NCBI RefSeq assembly: GCF_036373705.1
Contig: NC_089854.1
Location: 26,338,725 to 26,402,724, forward strand
Reading direction: 5' to 3'
DNA length: 64,000 nt
DNA from: Amia ocellicauda
Lineage: Eukaryota > Chordata > Actinopteri > Amiiformes > Amiidae
Below are positions 47,805 through 59,700 of the stretch, in pieces. Both the position numbers and the translations under genes were made by a program. How positions within the stretch are numbered: the stretch's first letter is position 1; each line of letters begins with the position of its first letter. The notes under the pieces were generated by a model. It was not told where the DNA came from and ran no database searches. It worked only from the letters and a program-made list of their open reading frames with translations.

Positions 47805-48920
47805 ATGGATCTTGGGATATTCCACGCCCTCCCCAACCTGACAGACCCCTGGATGTACGATGGCTTAAATGAGTCAGCCAACACCACGGGAAGCGACACC
47901 CACAACTTCACTGACCACCACTTTAACAAGACCAGCACTGTGGTCATTACCTTCATGTACTTCGTGGTGTGCGCGGTGGGGCTTTGTGGGAACACCTTGG
48001 TTATCTATGTCATCCTACGCTACGCCAAGATGAAAACAGTCACCAACATCTACATCCTGAACTTGGCAGTTGCTGACGAGCTCTTCATGTTGGGGCTGCC
48101 CTTCATTGCCATACAGTCCGCCTTCGTCCACTGGCCCTTTGGACAAGCCCTTTGTCGCATTGTCATGACAGTGGATGGGCTGAACCAGTTTACCAGTATC
48201 TTCTGCCTGACAGTGATGAGCATTGACAGATACCTGGCTGTGGTCCATCCCATCAAGTCCACCAAGTGGAGGAAGCCTCGGATGGCCAAGATGATCAACC
48301 TGGCGGTCTGGATAATCTCTGTGGTCGTCAATCTGCCCATTATGATCTACAGTGGATTGCTGACCAAGCACAATGTGAGCAGCTGCACTATCATCTGGCC
48401 TGACCCTCCAGAGGCATATTACACTGGCTTCATGTTCTACACCTTCTTTCTAGGATTCTTTCTGCCCCTGACTGTCATCTGCCTCTGCTACCTGCTCATC
48501 ATCATCAAAGTGAAGTCCTCTGGGATCCGGGTGGGCTCCTCCAAGAGGAAGAAGTCAGAGAGGAAGGTCACCCGCATGGTCTCCATTGTGGTGGCAGTTT
48601 TCGTGTTCTGCTGGCTGCCCTTCTATGTCTTCAACGTCACCTCTGTGACAGGCACCATTCAAACAACCCCCGTGCTGAAGAGCACCTTCGACTTTGTGGT
48701 GGTTTTGGGCTACGCCAACAGCTGTGCAAACCCCATCCTCTATGCCTTCTTGTCAGAGAACTTCAAGAAGAGCTTTCAGAATGTGCTGTGTCTCAAGAAG
48801 GTGGGGGGCCTGGATGATATAGACAGGAGTGACAGTCGACAGGACAAAACCCGGATGATGAACGATGCCACAGAAACACAAAGCACTCTGCTGAACGGGG
48901 ACCTGCAGACCAGCATCTAA
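47805..48920 (+). CDS. sstr2: Somatostatin receptor type 2
   Basis: A 371-residue Gi/o-coupled receptor for somatostatin and related peptides (human 369). The ATG at 47805 (MDLGIF) has A at -3 and G at +4. Earlier in-frame codons lie across a likely splice acceptor. The N-terminus has five sequons (N11, N22, N26, N34, N41). The TM helices read almost as in human SSTR2: [20 protein letters not shown] (TM1), [17 protein letters not shown] (TM2), [14 protein letters not shown] with D124 at 3.32 (TM3), DRY at 141-143, CWLPFYVFN (TM6) and the family signature [11 protein letters not shown] (303-313). The third loop keeps the basic [10 protein letters not shown]. The tail has the palmitoylation site C329, the TETQST cluster that GRKs phosphorylate for arrestin binding, and the identical PDZ-binding end [10 protein letters not shown]. 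The coding region is a single exon. The order slc39a11-sstr2-cog1 matches human, so orthology is secure. Confidence 0.98.
   Translation: MDLGIFHALPNLTDPWMYDGLNESANTTGSDTHNFTDHHFNKTSTVVITFMYFVVCAVGLCGNTLVIYVILRYAKMKTVTNIYILNLAVADELFMLGLPFIAIQSAFVHWPFGQALCRIVMTVDGLNQFTSIFCLTVMSIDRYLAVVHPIKSTKWRKPRMAKMINLAVWIISVVVNLPIMIYSGLLTKHNVSSCTIIWPDPPEAYYTGFMFYTFFLGFFLPLTVICLCYLLIIIKVKSSGIRVGSSKRKKSERKVTRMVSIVVAVFVFCWLPFYVFNVTSVTGTIQTTPVLKSTFDFVVVLGYANSCANPILYAFLSENFKKSFQNVLCLKKVGGLDDIDRSDSRQDKTRMMNDATETQSTLLNGDLQTSI
48798..48803 (+). other. sstr2: Retained internal splice donor for an sstr2 short-tail isoform
   Basis: AAG|GTG after Lys332, at the same codon where rodent Sstr2 is spliced to give the SSTR2B tail. 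The GT is at 48801-48802. Whether it is used here is unknown. Confidence 0.35.
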
Positions 48921-49251
48921 ATGGTCGAGGGGTTGATGACTGTGGAAATTTGATGAATCTCTTGCCATTCTCAGTAGTAGAATGGTATCTTCAATGCCAA
49001 AACTTGAATACAGCATGAATTGCTGCTCTCAGACACTGCATGACACCGTACTACACTTTAGGAAATTGAACTGGGACACAACGAAGCTTCTGCAACTACT
49101 GGACAACAGTCTATAAACATTCTGTTATGACAAATGAAAAGTGATGAAAATTTAAAAAAACTCCTTTCGGTGGAAGGTGGGAATGTTTTAATACAGACAT
49201 TGTTTTGATATCTAAGTTATTATACTCACTTATAGCTTATTTATGAAGACA

Positions 49252-49257
49252 AATAAA
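49252..49257 (+). other. sstr2: AATAAA polyadenylation signal, sstr2
   Basis: First AATAAA after the sstr2 stop codon, 332 bp downstream. Other AATAAA copies occur at about 50127 and 50357, so longer 3' UTRs are possible. Confidence 0.45.
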
Positions 49258-49547
49258 TCCATTATGATTCAGTTTTCATTTATCTGTTTAAAGTGATAGA
49301 TGCCCTCTGTTTGAATGGACTGAAAACACTGAGAATCAGGTGACTTTACATTTCAAAGATTCTGACTCTGTGGAAAACCTGCTAGCAAAACTAATATTTT
49401 CAGATTTCTAACCTGTTCAGAATTTTTCTAGGTTTATAGAGATGTCATAAAAAAGTGTCACTTCAGTAGGAAAAAGAGATGTTCTCAGCAATTAATTAGA
49501 AATGTATAGTTTTTAAACGATTCCTTGTCTCAGGCCCCTGTACAGAG

Positions 49548-49552
49548 AAAAA

Positions 49553-49596
<44 letters not shown>
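49548..49596. repeat. A13 followed by (AT)18
   Basis: A poly-A run passing straight into 36 bases of AT, in or just past the sstr2 3' UTR. Confidence 0.95.
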
Positions 49597-49599
<3 letters not shown>

Positions 49600-52500
49600 A
49601 CTATTTTTGTTTTGTTTTGTTTTTCCAGACACATTACAGAGTCTTCTATTTCAAAGAAAAGCACTTTCACAGTGAAGGGATATTTTGGCATTTAAATAAC
49701 AGAAATAACTGACATTTAGGATGTTGCTCTGTTTACTATTGCAGTACCATTGACATCTATGAAAAGCACCATCCCACTTTGTATATCTTAGATACCCAGT
49801 TTGGTCCTTCTGTAGTGTACTGCTAACACTTCACACTGTTGATACATATAGTTGTACTTACAAGTGTTTGATGGAAACCTAGCAAAAACTAATCTTTTAA
49901 AAGTACTTGATATCTTCTTGTCATAGGGCTGTATTATACCTGCTGTATTTTGTCAGACAATTACTAACAAGAGGTAAGAATGCAACTGGCATCCCAATTT
50001 GAATTTTCAGTTTAACATTCATATTCGGAGTGGTGTTTAGCAATATTAAGGTTGAGAGCTCTCTTTGTTACAGCTAATCTATTTTTCTATTTATATCTAT
50101 TAACCGTTCCCTATATGGGAAAAATAAAATCCCTAGTAACTGTGCACAAGGATATAAAATGTCAATTTACGCTCTCCATAAACCTGAAGTGCTGTTATTT
50201 AGTCATGACTGTGATTCTAATGGGAGTGATAATGATAGTGAATGTATTCTTGTTATGCCAAGGGTTTTTTGTGTCGTTTCGAGTTTTTGTTTGTTTATAC
50301 ATACATACATAAAAAAAGTATTTGTTTCTTTTTCCACCATCCCAATCCTTTGTTAAAATAAAATGTGGGATTATAGTGGAGTTTTATACAGCACCAGGCA
50401 TTCATTTGGTTATTCCCGAGTGCCACATTTTGCTTACACAATACTGTAGTGAGTTGGATATTAACTAAACCGCTGCTCCAGTTAACAGAATGTTTGTGGA
50501 ACTCTTAGAGACTTAGGCATGTTTGTTCAGTGTCAGCTTTCAACATCTCTACATTTGGTACAAGTCATGGTCAGTATATCAACTATAATTTATTTGTAAA
50601 AACTATAATCTGGTTAGAACATTGTCATGTCATTATTTATAATATACTAGAACAAAGTGACTTCCAATTTATTGTAGATTATGGAGGAAAAAATATATAT
50701 TGTAATTATAATAATTTAACATTTTCAAAGAGCAACATTAAATTCCACCATAACACACAGCTCCTATATGTTCAGCATAGGTCTTCACACACCTAATGCA
50801 GGTAAGATAACATCTTGCTGGTTTTCTATTCTCACATAACATGCGAACTGAAAGAAATAGTGTAATTATTATTATTTTATTTATTTTATTAGAAAGCCTC
50901 TGTAGGTCCTGATTTGTTTCTTAAAGCACATTCAGACCTTGCATTTAGTGGAAGCTGAGGAAGTTATAAACCCATACTGAAGGATGAGGATAGGCTGATA
51001 TCATCAGGACTGGGTTCCACATGAGCTTTTCAGGTACCTGTAAAAAGAAGACCGAAGGAACACACAGACAGTGTGCCTGGTCATATTATAAAACATTAAA
51101 AAGCAAGAAGAAAGAAAACAACGGTAGACATAGGCAGTGTTATGGGCCGTGCTATCTGGAGTCTGGCTCACAAGCTCTTGACCGCTGTGACTTGTGTCCT
51201 CTCCCCAAACAATTTGCGAAGGGCTAGAACACGCACCCCCGAGTGCAGCGTTCCTACTCAAATACCTATTGCCCCGTGCTGACCGCAGCATGGGTGATGC
51301 TTGACCACGCGTGGGTGCATCGGCTCCCTGTCAAGCCTTGATAAATGACAGGAATCGTGCCTTTATAGACTGCTATTCCACCCTAATGAGTGCAACAGTT
51401 TGCTCAGCCAGTGAGGCCAAAAAACCATGACGTCTCACGGTGTCCTGTCTGATCACAGGTGTGGGATTACATGGGAGGGGGGATGAGATGAATATCCCTC
51501 TTCTTTTTCATGCATAGAGGATTATTTATTTATCTGTTTGTATCCAAGTTGTCATATTTCCACTTCTTAGCCTTCTATCTCTTTATCTGTCAACTATAGG
51601 GTCAAAGTAAAATTCTTCAGCTGTAAACATTACAACAAATACAGTGTTGCTAGGACAATACTTACTCTTTACAAAATAGACTGTTTCCATCCAACTGAGA
51701 AGTTAACGTTCATGTATTGTGGTTAAACATTTAGTCTCCAAGGCTGCCATTTAATAACAATTTTAAGATTGTTGTTGTTGCTCTTGCTGTTTTTGTTTGT
51801 ATTTATTTATGTATGAACTTAATATAATTGAAATTGCGTACTAGCCTGCTTTTTTAAGTGCACTTCATGGCAGCATTTCAGGTGTTACAGTCTATTTAAC
51901 AATATTTTTAAATTACTGCTCTTGGTAAGCTCCAAATATATATTTTAATAGAAATTAATATTGACTTCATTTGTGATAAACCAAACTGGAGACAACTGTG
52001 CTAGCACTCAGCTCCATACAATCCTTTAATGCTTCTCTCTTCATCTAATATGGACACCAAATGACCCCTTTCCTAACCTTTGCTTCTAATGTCAGGTACC
52101 AGTAATGTGTGGCAAAAAAAAAAGATTTGTGGAATGCATTTATTTAACATTCGCCCATGGTCCCCATGAAAAGAGACCTCACAGGGAAAGCAATTCTTCT
52201 TATTATTTTTTATTTTTTGCCTCCATCTCCATAGCAACAAAAATAAAAAACAGCTTGAGTGTTTGAGGCTGCAGTAAAACAACTAAATTGCAATTGGACC
52301 CCATTAGAAGCTGTGGTTAGCCCATATACAGTATAGTATAGTGCATACAGTCTAAGAACTGCATCACTGGCCACTGTATTTTATGTACATTTTTATTTAT
52401 TTTCCTTGCCTTGAAAAATGGCTGAGCCACTGTAAAGTTCAACCCATGACAATTATATTGTTCACCTTTTTTTCTCATATACTATCTTAGACATGTTCAC

Positions 52501-55500
52501 ACCAGAGACCATGAAGGGTACGAACATATTTTCAGGATCAGAACAGACCACAAGAGATTCAGAATAGACTGTAAATAATGTACCCCCAACATAACCATTT
52601 TGAAAACAGCATGGATGGACACAGTGTGCTCTGTACATATTTATATATTTATAAAACAACTTTTATGTGTTTACTTGTACAGTTAGCCTGTACAGATCGG
52701 CAAAGCAGACTATTCAATGTTTAATTATTTCCACCCTTCCTTCTGTTTTTATTATTCCCTCTTGATTTAATGCACCTCACTTATGGGAATCATATAATTT
52801 TCAGACAGGATGTCGGGTAGATTAGAATAGGTGGCCATGGGGAAGCTAATATTAGTTTAGACCCCTGCTGAGTGAAAGTGATACATTTTAGATTGATATG
52901 AGGACACATCCCTGTCATTTTGACAGCTGACGCAAAACTACACATAGTTCAGCTCAGCTTTACCACTGCAGACTTATATTTTTATTTTTGTATCGGATAC
53001 AGAAAGTATCTAGAAAGATAGTGATGAGTCCTGATTTTCTAGTTATTTGCCGATTCTTGGCTCTGTTCTCTCTATTTACACTTATACAACAACAGTGCCA
53101 AAAACTGTCGTGTTGGGTAATATTGTATAGTTCTTGTATAGCGTTAACTCTTAAGTTTGCATATCTGGCCATTTTAGCAGATCTAATGTTTTTCGAGCAC
53201 AATATATTAAATACTTATATTTAAGTGGTTTCAAAAAGGTATACATGATTTATAAGTAGTTATATAATATAAAACAATATTGTTGTACATGTTCACCTGC
53301 TGGTTTTATTTATTTATTATGTATTTATTTATGTATTTATTTGATTTGCCTTCCTCATTAACACATTTGTCACATTTCAAGCAGATAACGAATGCTTTAA
53401 ACATGTACAATTGTGATTGAAAGTATGCACATCCCTTTACCCAAATCTGTGTTATTCTGTGATTAGTTTCATTTAATAAAAACGGTTTGTTAATCTATAC
53501 TTTGTTTGTTGAACACTTAATCTGCCTAAAGAAAACTGTAACGCTGATTGAACTAAGTTAAAATGGGGTGTGTAGATTTTGACCTTACTGGGAAACGTAT
53601 CCCTAACATTTGTATTCAATCATTAAATTGCCCTTTGACCTCTGCAAGTCTGGGGCTGAAATTTGTTATGTCACACACAGTTGTGTGCAGAACAGTATCT
53701 GTCCGTCAGCCTGAACCTATTCAACAAACAGCCGTTACACAATGAAAAACATTTATATACAGAGAAAAAGAAAACTTGCTCTGTTTGTGGTTTCTGTAAT
53801 ATGCTCTCCAGACAAATGTTATGCTTTTGTAAATATTATTACTATTATTATTTAGAAATATTCTGTCATTAAAAGCATTACACATTAAAGTTTGTGGGTG
53901 TCTTATTCATACACAGTCCTAAACATACCTTTTACAGGTACAACATTGAACTACACTCTTTGTACAACTTGGAGGCAGACTTCCATATCTCAAATCAATG
54001 AAAATCTTGTTAACTGGCACAACTTTAGCTTGAAATCTGAAAGGGTTTTGGAGCTGGCTAAATGGGTTGTTTAGTAAATGGCATTGCTTTCTTAACCTGT
54101 TCTTAATACAGTATTTGTCGAGAAAGTGCTGGTTTTGGAAAGCTTATACAGTAGGTCACGTAGTAGTGGCCCTTATGTATGGGTCAAGGCCTAAATACAG
54201 TACTGTACATTATTAAGATTTGTAAGTAACACAATGTCTGCCAAGGACTGGGAAATGAAAGGCAGGAAAGCAGAATCAAGCTTTCATTTTATTCTATCAT
54301 ACTAGCAGCCCAGTTTGTTTTCACTGCACCGACGTCTCTGCTCAATTGCACAGGTAAGGTTTAACACATTGTGCACTTTGCTGCATCTTAGCTCCCTGGT
54401 TTTTGTTTATCTTTCCCTGAGGACTTGTCATACAAGAGGTGGAGCATGAAAGAAGCAGGCCTTATTACACGCAGCCAGTGCACCAGCCTCTTGTGAGAGG
54501 CAGGGAAGCAGGCAGGCCTGGGGGGGAGTGTAATCCAGTGAGCCAACCCACCTGTGCCAAGCACCCCATTTACTCAACACCATCAGCTGTTTGTTTAACT
54601 TGCGCAAACATATTAAGATGGATGGAAATAGAGAGCTTTTAACACGGGGGAAATCTGTGCCTCTTACTCTGGTCAAATTGCCTTTCGACAACAGGGAAAT
54701 ACGACTTGATGGCAATATTATCTTACAGCGTTAATGCACTGGTTGGACAGCAGAACGGGAAAAATTCGCTCTTAGTGGCATAAAAAGTTAGAGCTCTGAT
54801 TCACCCACTCCACAAAATATCCTCCTGTGTGTAAAAGGGCATTGTTTAATTGACATTCCCTGATACATCAGCACTAGCAGGCTGATAATATCGTTTCCAT
54901 ACAGACACCGAGTCCATCCATATGATCAGCACATAGGATATAGTTTTTATTATTATTGTCATTGTTGTTGTTGCTGCTGCTGCTTTTGTAATTATTGTTT
55001 TTGAACTAACCAGTATTCCAATGAGAAACCCTTCTAATAATCTCTTTTTTAAACATATTGATACCACTGTGACCAAGGTCACCCCTGAAGTGTGTTTTAA
55101 TTCTGATAGTATTAAGTGTGTATTGTGTTTGAACATTTTATTTTGCGGAGGCCTCTTGCCTAATGAATGCGTTGTTATCCCTCAGTAGACGAATGAGTGT
55201 TTTTCGACAATGAGCGAATGCTTTGATGGAGACGTCCAAGTCAAAAGAGCAGAGGGTCCCCTGTGTGTTATCCATTATGTGGTATTGGAAGGCTTCCAGA
55301 AGTCTTTCAACAGCAGGCCAGACCAATTGCAGACTGGCAATGCTTGTATCACGTCATGTAAACTCCAGTTGCTGAAATGTGAGCCTCCCCTACTGGACAT
55401 AGACTAATATAGCTATATAACAAGAAAAAAAACATATTTTTTCCATGTACATTCTGTATATATATTCTAAGTATCCCTCATCATGGCACAAGTACCCATT

Positions 55501-56289
55501 CATGATTGAAAATGCATTTCTCAGATCATAACATCTAATTAAATCCAGAGGCACCTCAGACCAGTTCAAGCTTGCCCAGTAATTCAAGAGACCAGTGAAC
55601 GCATGACAGTTGGATTGTAAATGGGTTGCATGCATAGAGTAGGTAAACTCACTAATCAGTGCATCTTTTTTTAAAGAGCAAATAATTTCAATCTCTACTG
55701 TGAAGTTAATTCAAACTGATTACTTTAAGTGAAATGACCTGCGAAGTTATGGGCCTAGATAAATGTATATGTCACGGTAACTAACATTTCCTTGAGTATG
55801 TTTTTTTCATTAGCTCAGTTTAATGTGATTTTTGGTCATGGCTTCAAAATCATCTTAATTCAATTTGATATTTAATGAACAGGAAGCCCATAATCACACT
55901 GCTTCTTTCAATAGATTAATATCATCAGTGCTGGAGAACTGCACTGGTACCCAGGTCAGTGCAAGCCTTGCTTTAATACTGTTTTTATGAGCTCCTCTCA
56001 AGTCTTCCTTCTTGCAAATATAACTGTATTGTATATGAAACTGCTATAGGTGTAAAAGTCGCCGAAATGTGAGACAATTAAGTGGTAACGTGTTCAGACT
56101 TTTCAAGGATCCTGGGCATCTGTACTATATCATCATATTTCACTCCATCCTTTCAACAGAGTGCTCTGTAATACAAGTCTCGGTCACAGGATCCCAAACT
56201 ATCTGTACATTTGAGTACACCTGAATTATTCCTTTGAAATATTTATATTTGCAAATATTACTTTTGTGTCACATTCCATGAGTTCCATG
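49600..56289. other. Intergenic, sstr2 to cog1
   Basis: About 6.7 kb with no recognised gene. Less AT-rich patches occur at 51140-51480 (including CATGACGTCTCA near 51430) and 54300-54640. A 69-codon open stretch on the minus strand at 55138-55353 encodes nothing I recognise. Short TTATT and GTT/GCT trinucleotide runs occur near 50865, 53840 and 54950-54985. A possible small inverted-repeat element lies at about 53405-53580. Confidence 0.5.
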
Positions 56290-56454
56290 TTGATAAAGTT
56301 TATAAAAGTGTTCGAGCTCCAGCTAGAGGACAAGATAATATGTACGTAAGCGTCTTAGTCATGTGATGAAGGACATAGTTTCGACGCATCCCGACCTCAA
56401 GATCCTGTTTCCGGGTTTGCAGCTTCCGGGTTGTGTCAAGTTGACGCGTCAACG
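56290..56454 (+). promoter_or_regulatory. cog1: cog1 promoter
   Basis: A short CpG-containing stretch directly before the cog1 ATG. It has two TTCCGG ETS-type cores (about 56409 and 56424), a TCATGTGA E-box near 56360, a perfect 12-bp palindrome TTGACGCGTCAA at 56441-56452, and the ATG embedded in GATGGCGGCGG, which resembles the YY1 site found at many housekeeping start codons. There is no TATA box. The transcription start is probably within 100 bp of the ATG. Confidence 0.6.
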
Positions 56455-56763
56455 ATGGCGGCGGTGCCAGCTCAGACACTTCGGGTCTCCGAGATCAGGG
56501 ACCCGGCGGCGCTGTTTGAGCGCTACAGCACCGAGGAGATCCGCGGGATAGAGCGCCGGGTGCGGGGGGAGATCGAGCAGAAGAAGGAAGAGCTGCGGCA
56601 GATGGTGGGGGAGCGCTACCGGGACCTGATCGAGGCGGCGGACACGATCGGCGAGATGCGCCAGTGCTCGGAGAGCGTCGTGCGCTCCATCCAGGACATG
56701 TATCGCTACTGTCACCGACTCAAACAGGGGAAGAGCCCGGGCCCAGCTGTCAGCAAACTGGAG
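56455..56763 (+). CDS. cog1: cog1 exon 1
   Basis: Residues 1-103, including the Vps51-type coiled region. ATG in a GATGG context; donor GAG|GTAATT, phase 0. Confidence 0.95.
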
Positions 56764-59700
56764 GTAATTTGCATTGTTACCACCAGCCACATAACCAGAT
56801 CACAATGTCCATCTTCTTCGGCTTAGCATTAGCAATGGATGTATTGTAGCAAGTCCTCACAGGTCCAAACAGTGCTGTGTGGATAACTGGGTTGCTTTTT
56901 TACCATTGTCACTGATACCTGCCCTTTCTGTTGGATATTATTGTGCCTTAGGATGTGTGTCACTGTGGTGCATCTAATTGTGAGGGTGTATCATTATCTC
57001 TGTAGTTTTATATGACTCTGAGAATCGACACATGCACTGTGAACAGAAAAACGTATATTGAATGTGTTACTATTTTTCACAAACGATTTATTTTGTCTGC
57101 ATTGTTTTGCTGCATGCAAGGGAATCTGAACTTTTTGGAAAGTATCTTATTTACAAAAGGTACCAGTATGTGTCGCTGCGTACCTTCCTTATGAACATTG
57201 AATGTGTAAAGCAGGCGACAGGCCTTGTGTACAGTTCGGTATAGTATAGTTTTATACAGTTTTATCTCAATTATTTATGTGTATTATTTTATTTTTTTCC
57301 TAAGTAAAACTACGAAAGTCATCTCTTCAGAAATGTATTTTAAGTTTTATATAATTTTGCTCTTAATTAGGCACACAGATAAGCCGCTAGTAACAGTAAA
57401 CCCGATGTAAGTGAATCTCATACAGTAGAGTTTAGAGCCAGGATATGAATATTAGTGCAGTTCTGCTTTATTACTAGAAACAATCAGCAATATGTTGAAA
57501 TTTCAATGTCAATTCTGTACTGGCTAATCTAGCAAAAACAGAATCCGGAGAAATAAGTGGTGCCTGTTTACAATCAGGTCTGTGTGTTGTAGTGTCAAAT
57601 CACAGATGCCACTGTCACTGAGCTCCTCCCACACTGCTCTGTCTTAATTAACTGCCTGCTAAACCAGTTGTGCAGGCGTGTGCTCGTGTGATCCGTGTCT
57701 GTCCTGCTCCTCAGAGTCAACGCCAGGCCCAGGAGAAGTTCAACACCATGGCAGCCCAGATCAAGCTCCTGCTAGAAATCCCAGAGCGGATATGGAGCGC
57801 CATGGAGTCGGCCCAGTACCTGCGTGCCACCCAGCTCTACCTGCTCTGCTGCCACCTGCACAGCCTCCTGCACCTGGAGGCCAGCGGCCCGCACTACAAC
57901 CCCGTTCTCACCCGCTTTCCCATCCTGGTGCGCCAGGTCGCAGCGGCCGGGCATTTCAGGTACCTTTCACAACGGTTTCAGCTGCAGGGTTTCTCTCTCT
58001 TAGTCAGTCAGTAATGCACAGGTGGACACTATGAGGATTGGAAGAAAGAGGTTCAGAGAGATATCATTACTCTCTGTGACCGGTGGAGGTGGACAGGGGG
58101 TGGTGTGTGTGTTTGCTGTGCCGTGACTGGTTATTGTGCCCCTAGGTCTACCATTCTCCTGGAAAGCAAGTCTCTACTGAAGGGCCGCGCAGTTTCCGAC
58201 CAGGCCATAGCCGAGGCACTCGTGTCCACTATGCTTCTGGAAGACAGCTCCCCACGCCAGGCCCTTGCTGACTTCCTATTGGCCAGGAAAGCCTCCATCC
58301 AGCAGCTGCTCAACCAACCACAGCATGGTATGTCAAAGGGCCTGTTCCCCTGGCACCGCCCAGCATGCTTTATTAAGAGAAAAATTGACCGCAAATAGGT
58401 AATACCAGCACAGGTAAAATGTTCATCTTAGACCGTGTGTGCATTTTTCTTTATATATTAAAAAAAAAAAAAAACGCTTCAGAAAGTAAAAGTGAATTTC
58501 ATGCATGAGGGTGATATTAGTTCCCTTGCATAAACAAAACATATATTTTTCCATTCCAAGTGCATTTATAGTGAAGATCTCTTTATTTCTATATTTACTT
58601 TTGTTTTTTCCACCTTCACAATTGTTATTTCCCCTTTACTCCAAACAAGTCCCCTCCACCAAGCTTAATTTTACAATACTTTGACCAGAAAATGTCCTTT
58701 TTGTTCTGTCTGACACCCTAGAGATGGTAATGCCATTGCCCTTGTCCCCAGGTGCTGGTATCAAAGCCCAGGTGTGCTCTCTGGTGGAGCTGTTGGCCAC
58801 CACCCTGTACCAGGCCTATGCCGTGTTCTATACCCCTCCGGATGGCAAGCTGGCGGACCTGCCCCTGAGCTGCGGCCTGCTGTTCAGCACACTGGAGACC
58901 GTGACGGGCACTGCACCTGCAGGTAGAGTCCCTCAATAAAAAGAATCAGCCTGCCTTGCTGGATAGCAAAACAGTACAGGCTGCACTGAGCGTTTGTTCG
59001 GAGAAAAATAAAACCACAGCACAAATACAAAAAATCTGTGTTATGCTATCCCAGATATCAGAGCTCTCTTAATGTGCTTTTCAGCTTTGCTTTTATTCCT
59101 TCTTAAAAGTGCATCGTGTACGGCCTTCGATTGAGGTAAAATCTAATTTTCAACACCACTCCTCCATCGCAGATATGAAAGGTATCTTCTGCCAGTGGCT
59201 GTTTGCTGTGGTCATTTTCTGTACAAAGCTATTAGATGACAGCTTCCAGTCATGCAATCAAACCGGGTCTTGTTGCTTGTCGTGCAGGGAAAGGGTCCAA
59301 GGTTCTGCACCAGGAGATGAGCTCGGGCAGCTGGTTCAAGTACCTGCCCCCCTCAGTCAATGACTTCCAGCCGACTCTTAGGACCCTGGCACAGCCCATC
59401 CTACCAGAGCAGCTGAGAGACACGCTGCAGCAGTGGATTGACACGTGAGTGCCAGCAACAGGGAGGGGGTGGGGGTAATGCACAGGAGGTGATGTTAGGT
59501 TTTTAATAAATTAAGTTAAATCAGCACGTATGGTTTATGTTTATTTTTATGTATGAACAAGTATTGAATTACTGACATCCAACTCAAAGACAGAATATCG
59601 TGCAATGGAATTCTGGCAGGCAGTTCATTCTTGGGAGAAGAATGTGGGACTGTTCCCACTCGTTTTCTGGGTCAGTGGCAGCAGACCCTGAGATAGGCTT

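Noticed and set aside
53405..53580. Possible small inverted-repeat transposon (tgattgaaagtatgcacatc ... ggggtgtgtagattttgac)
   Set aside because: The end phrases look like known fish MITE text, but I could not pair the ends convincingly or find a target duplication.
55138..55353. Minus-strand open stretch with protein-like text (FQYHIMDNTQGTLCSFDLD)
   Set aside because: No ATG, short, no recognised family and no convincing splice partners. It may be a conserved or repeat-derived fragment, but I could not support a gene.
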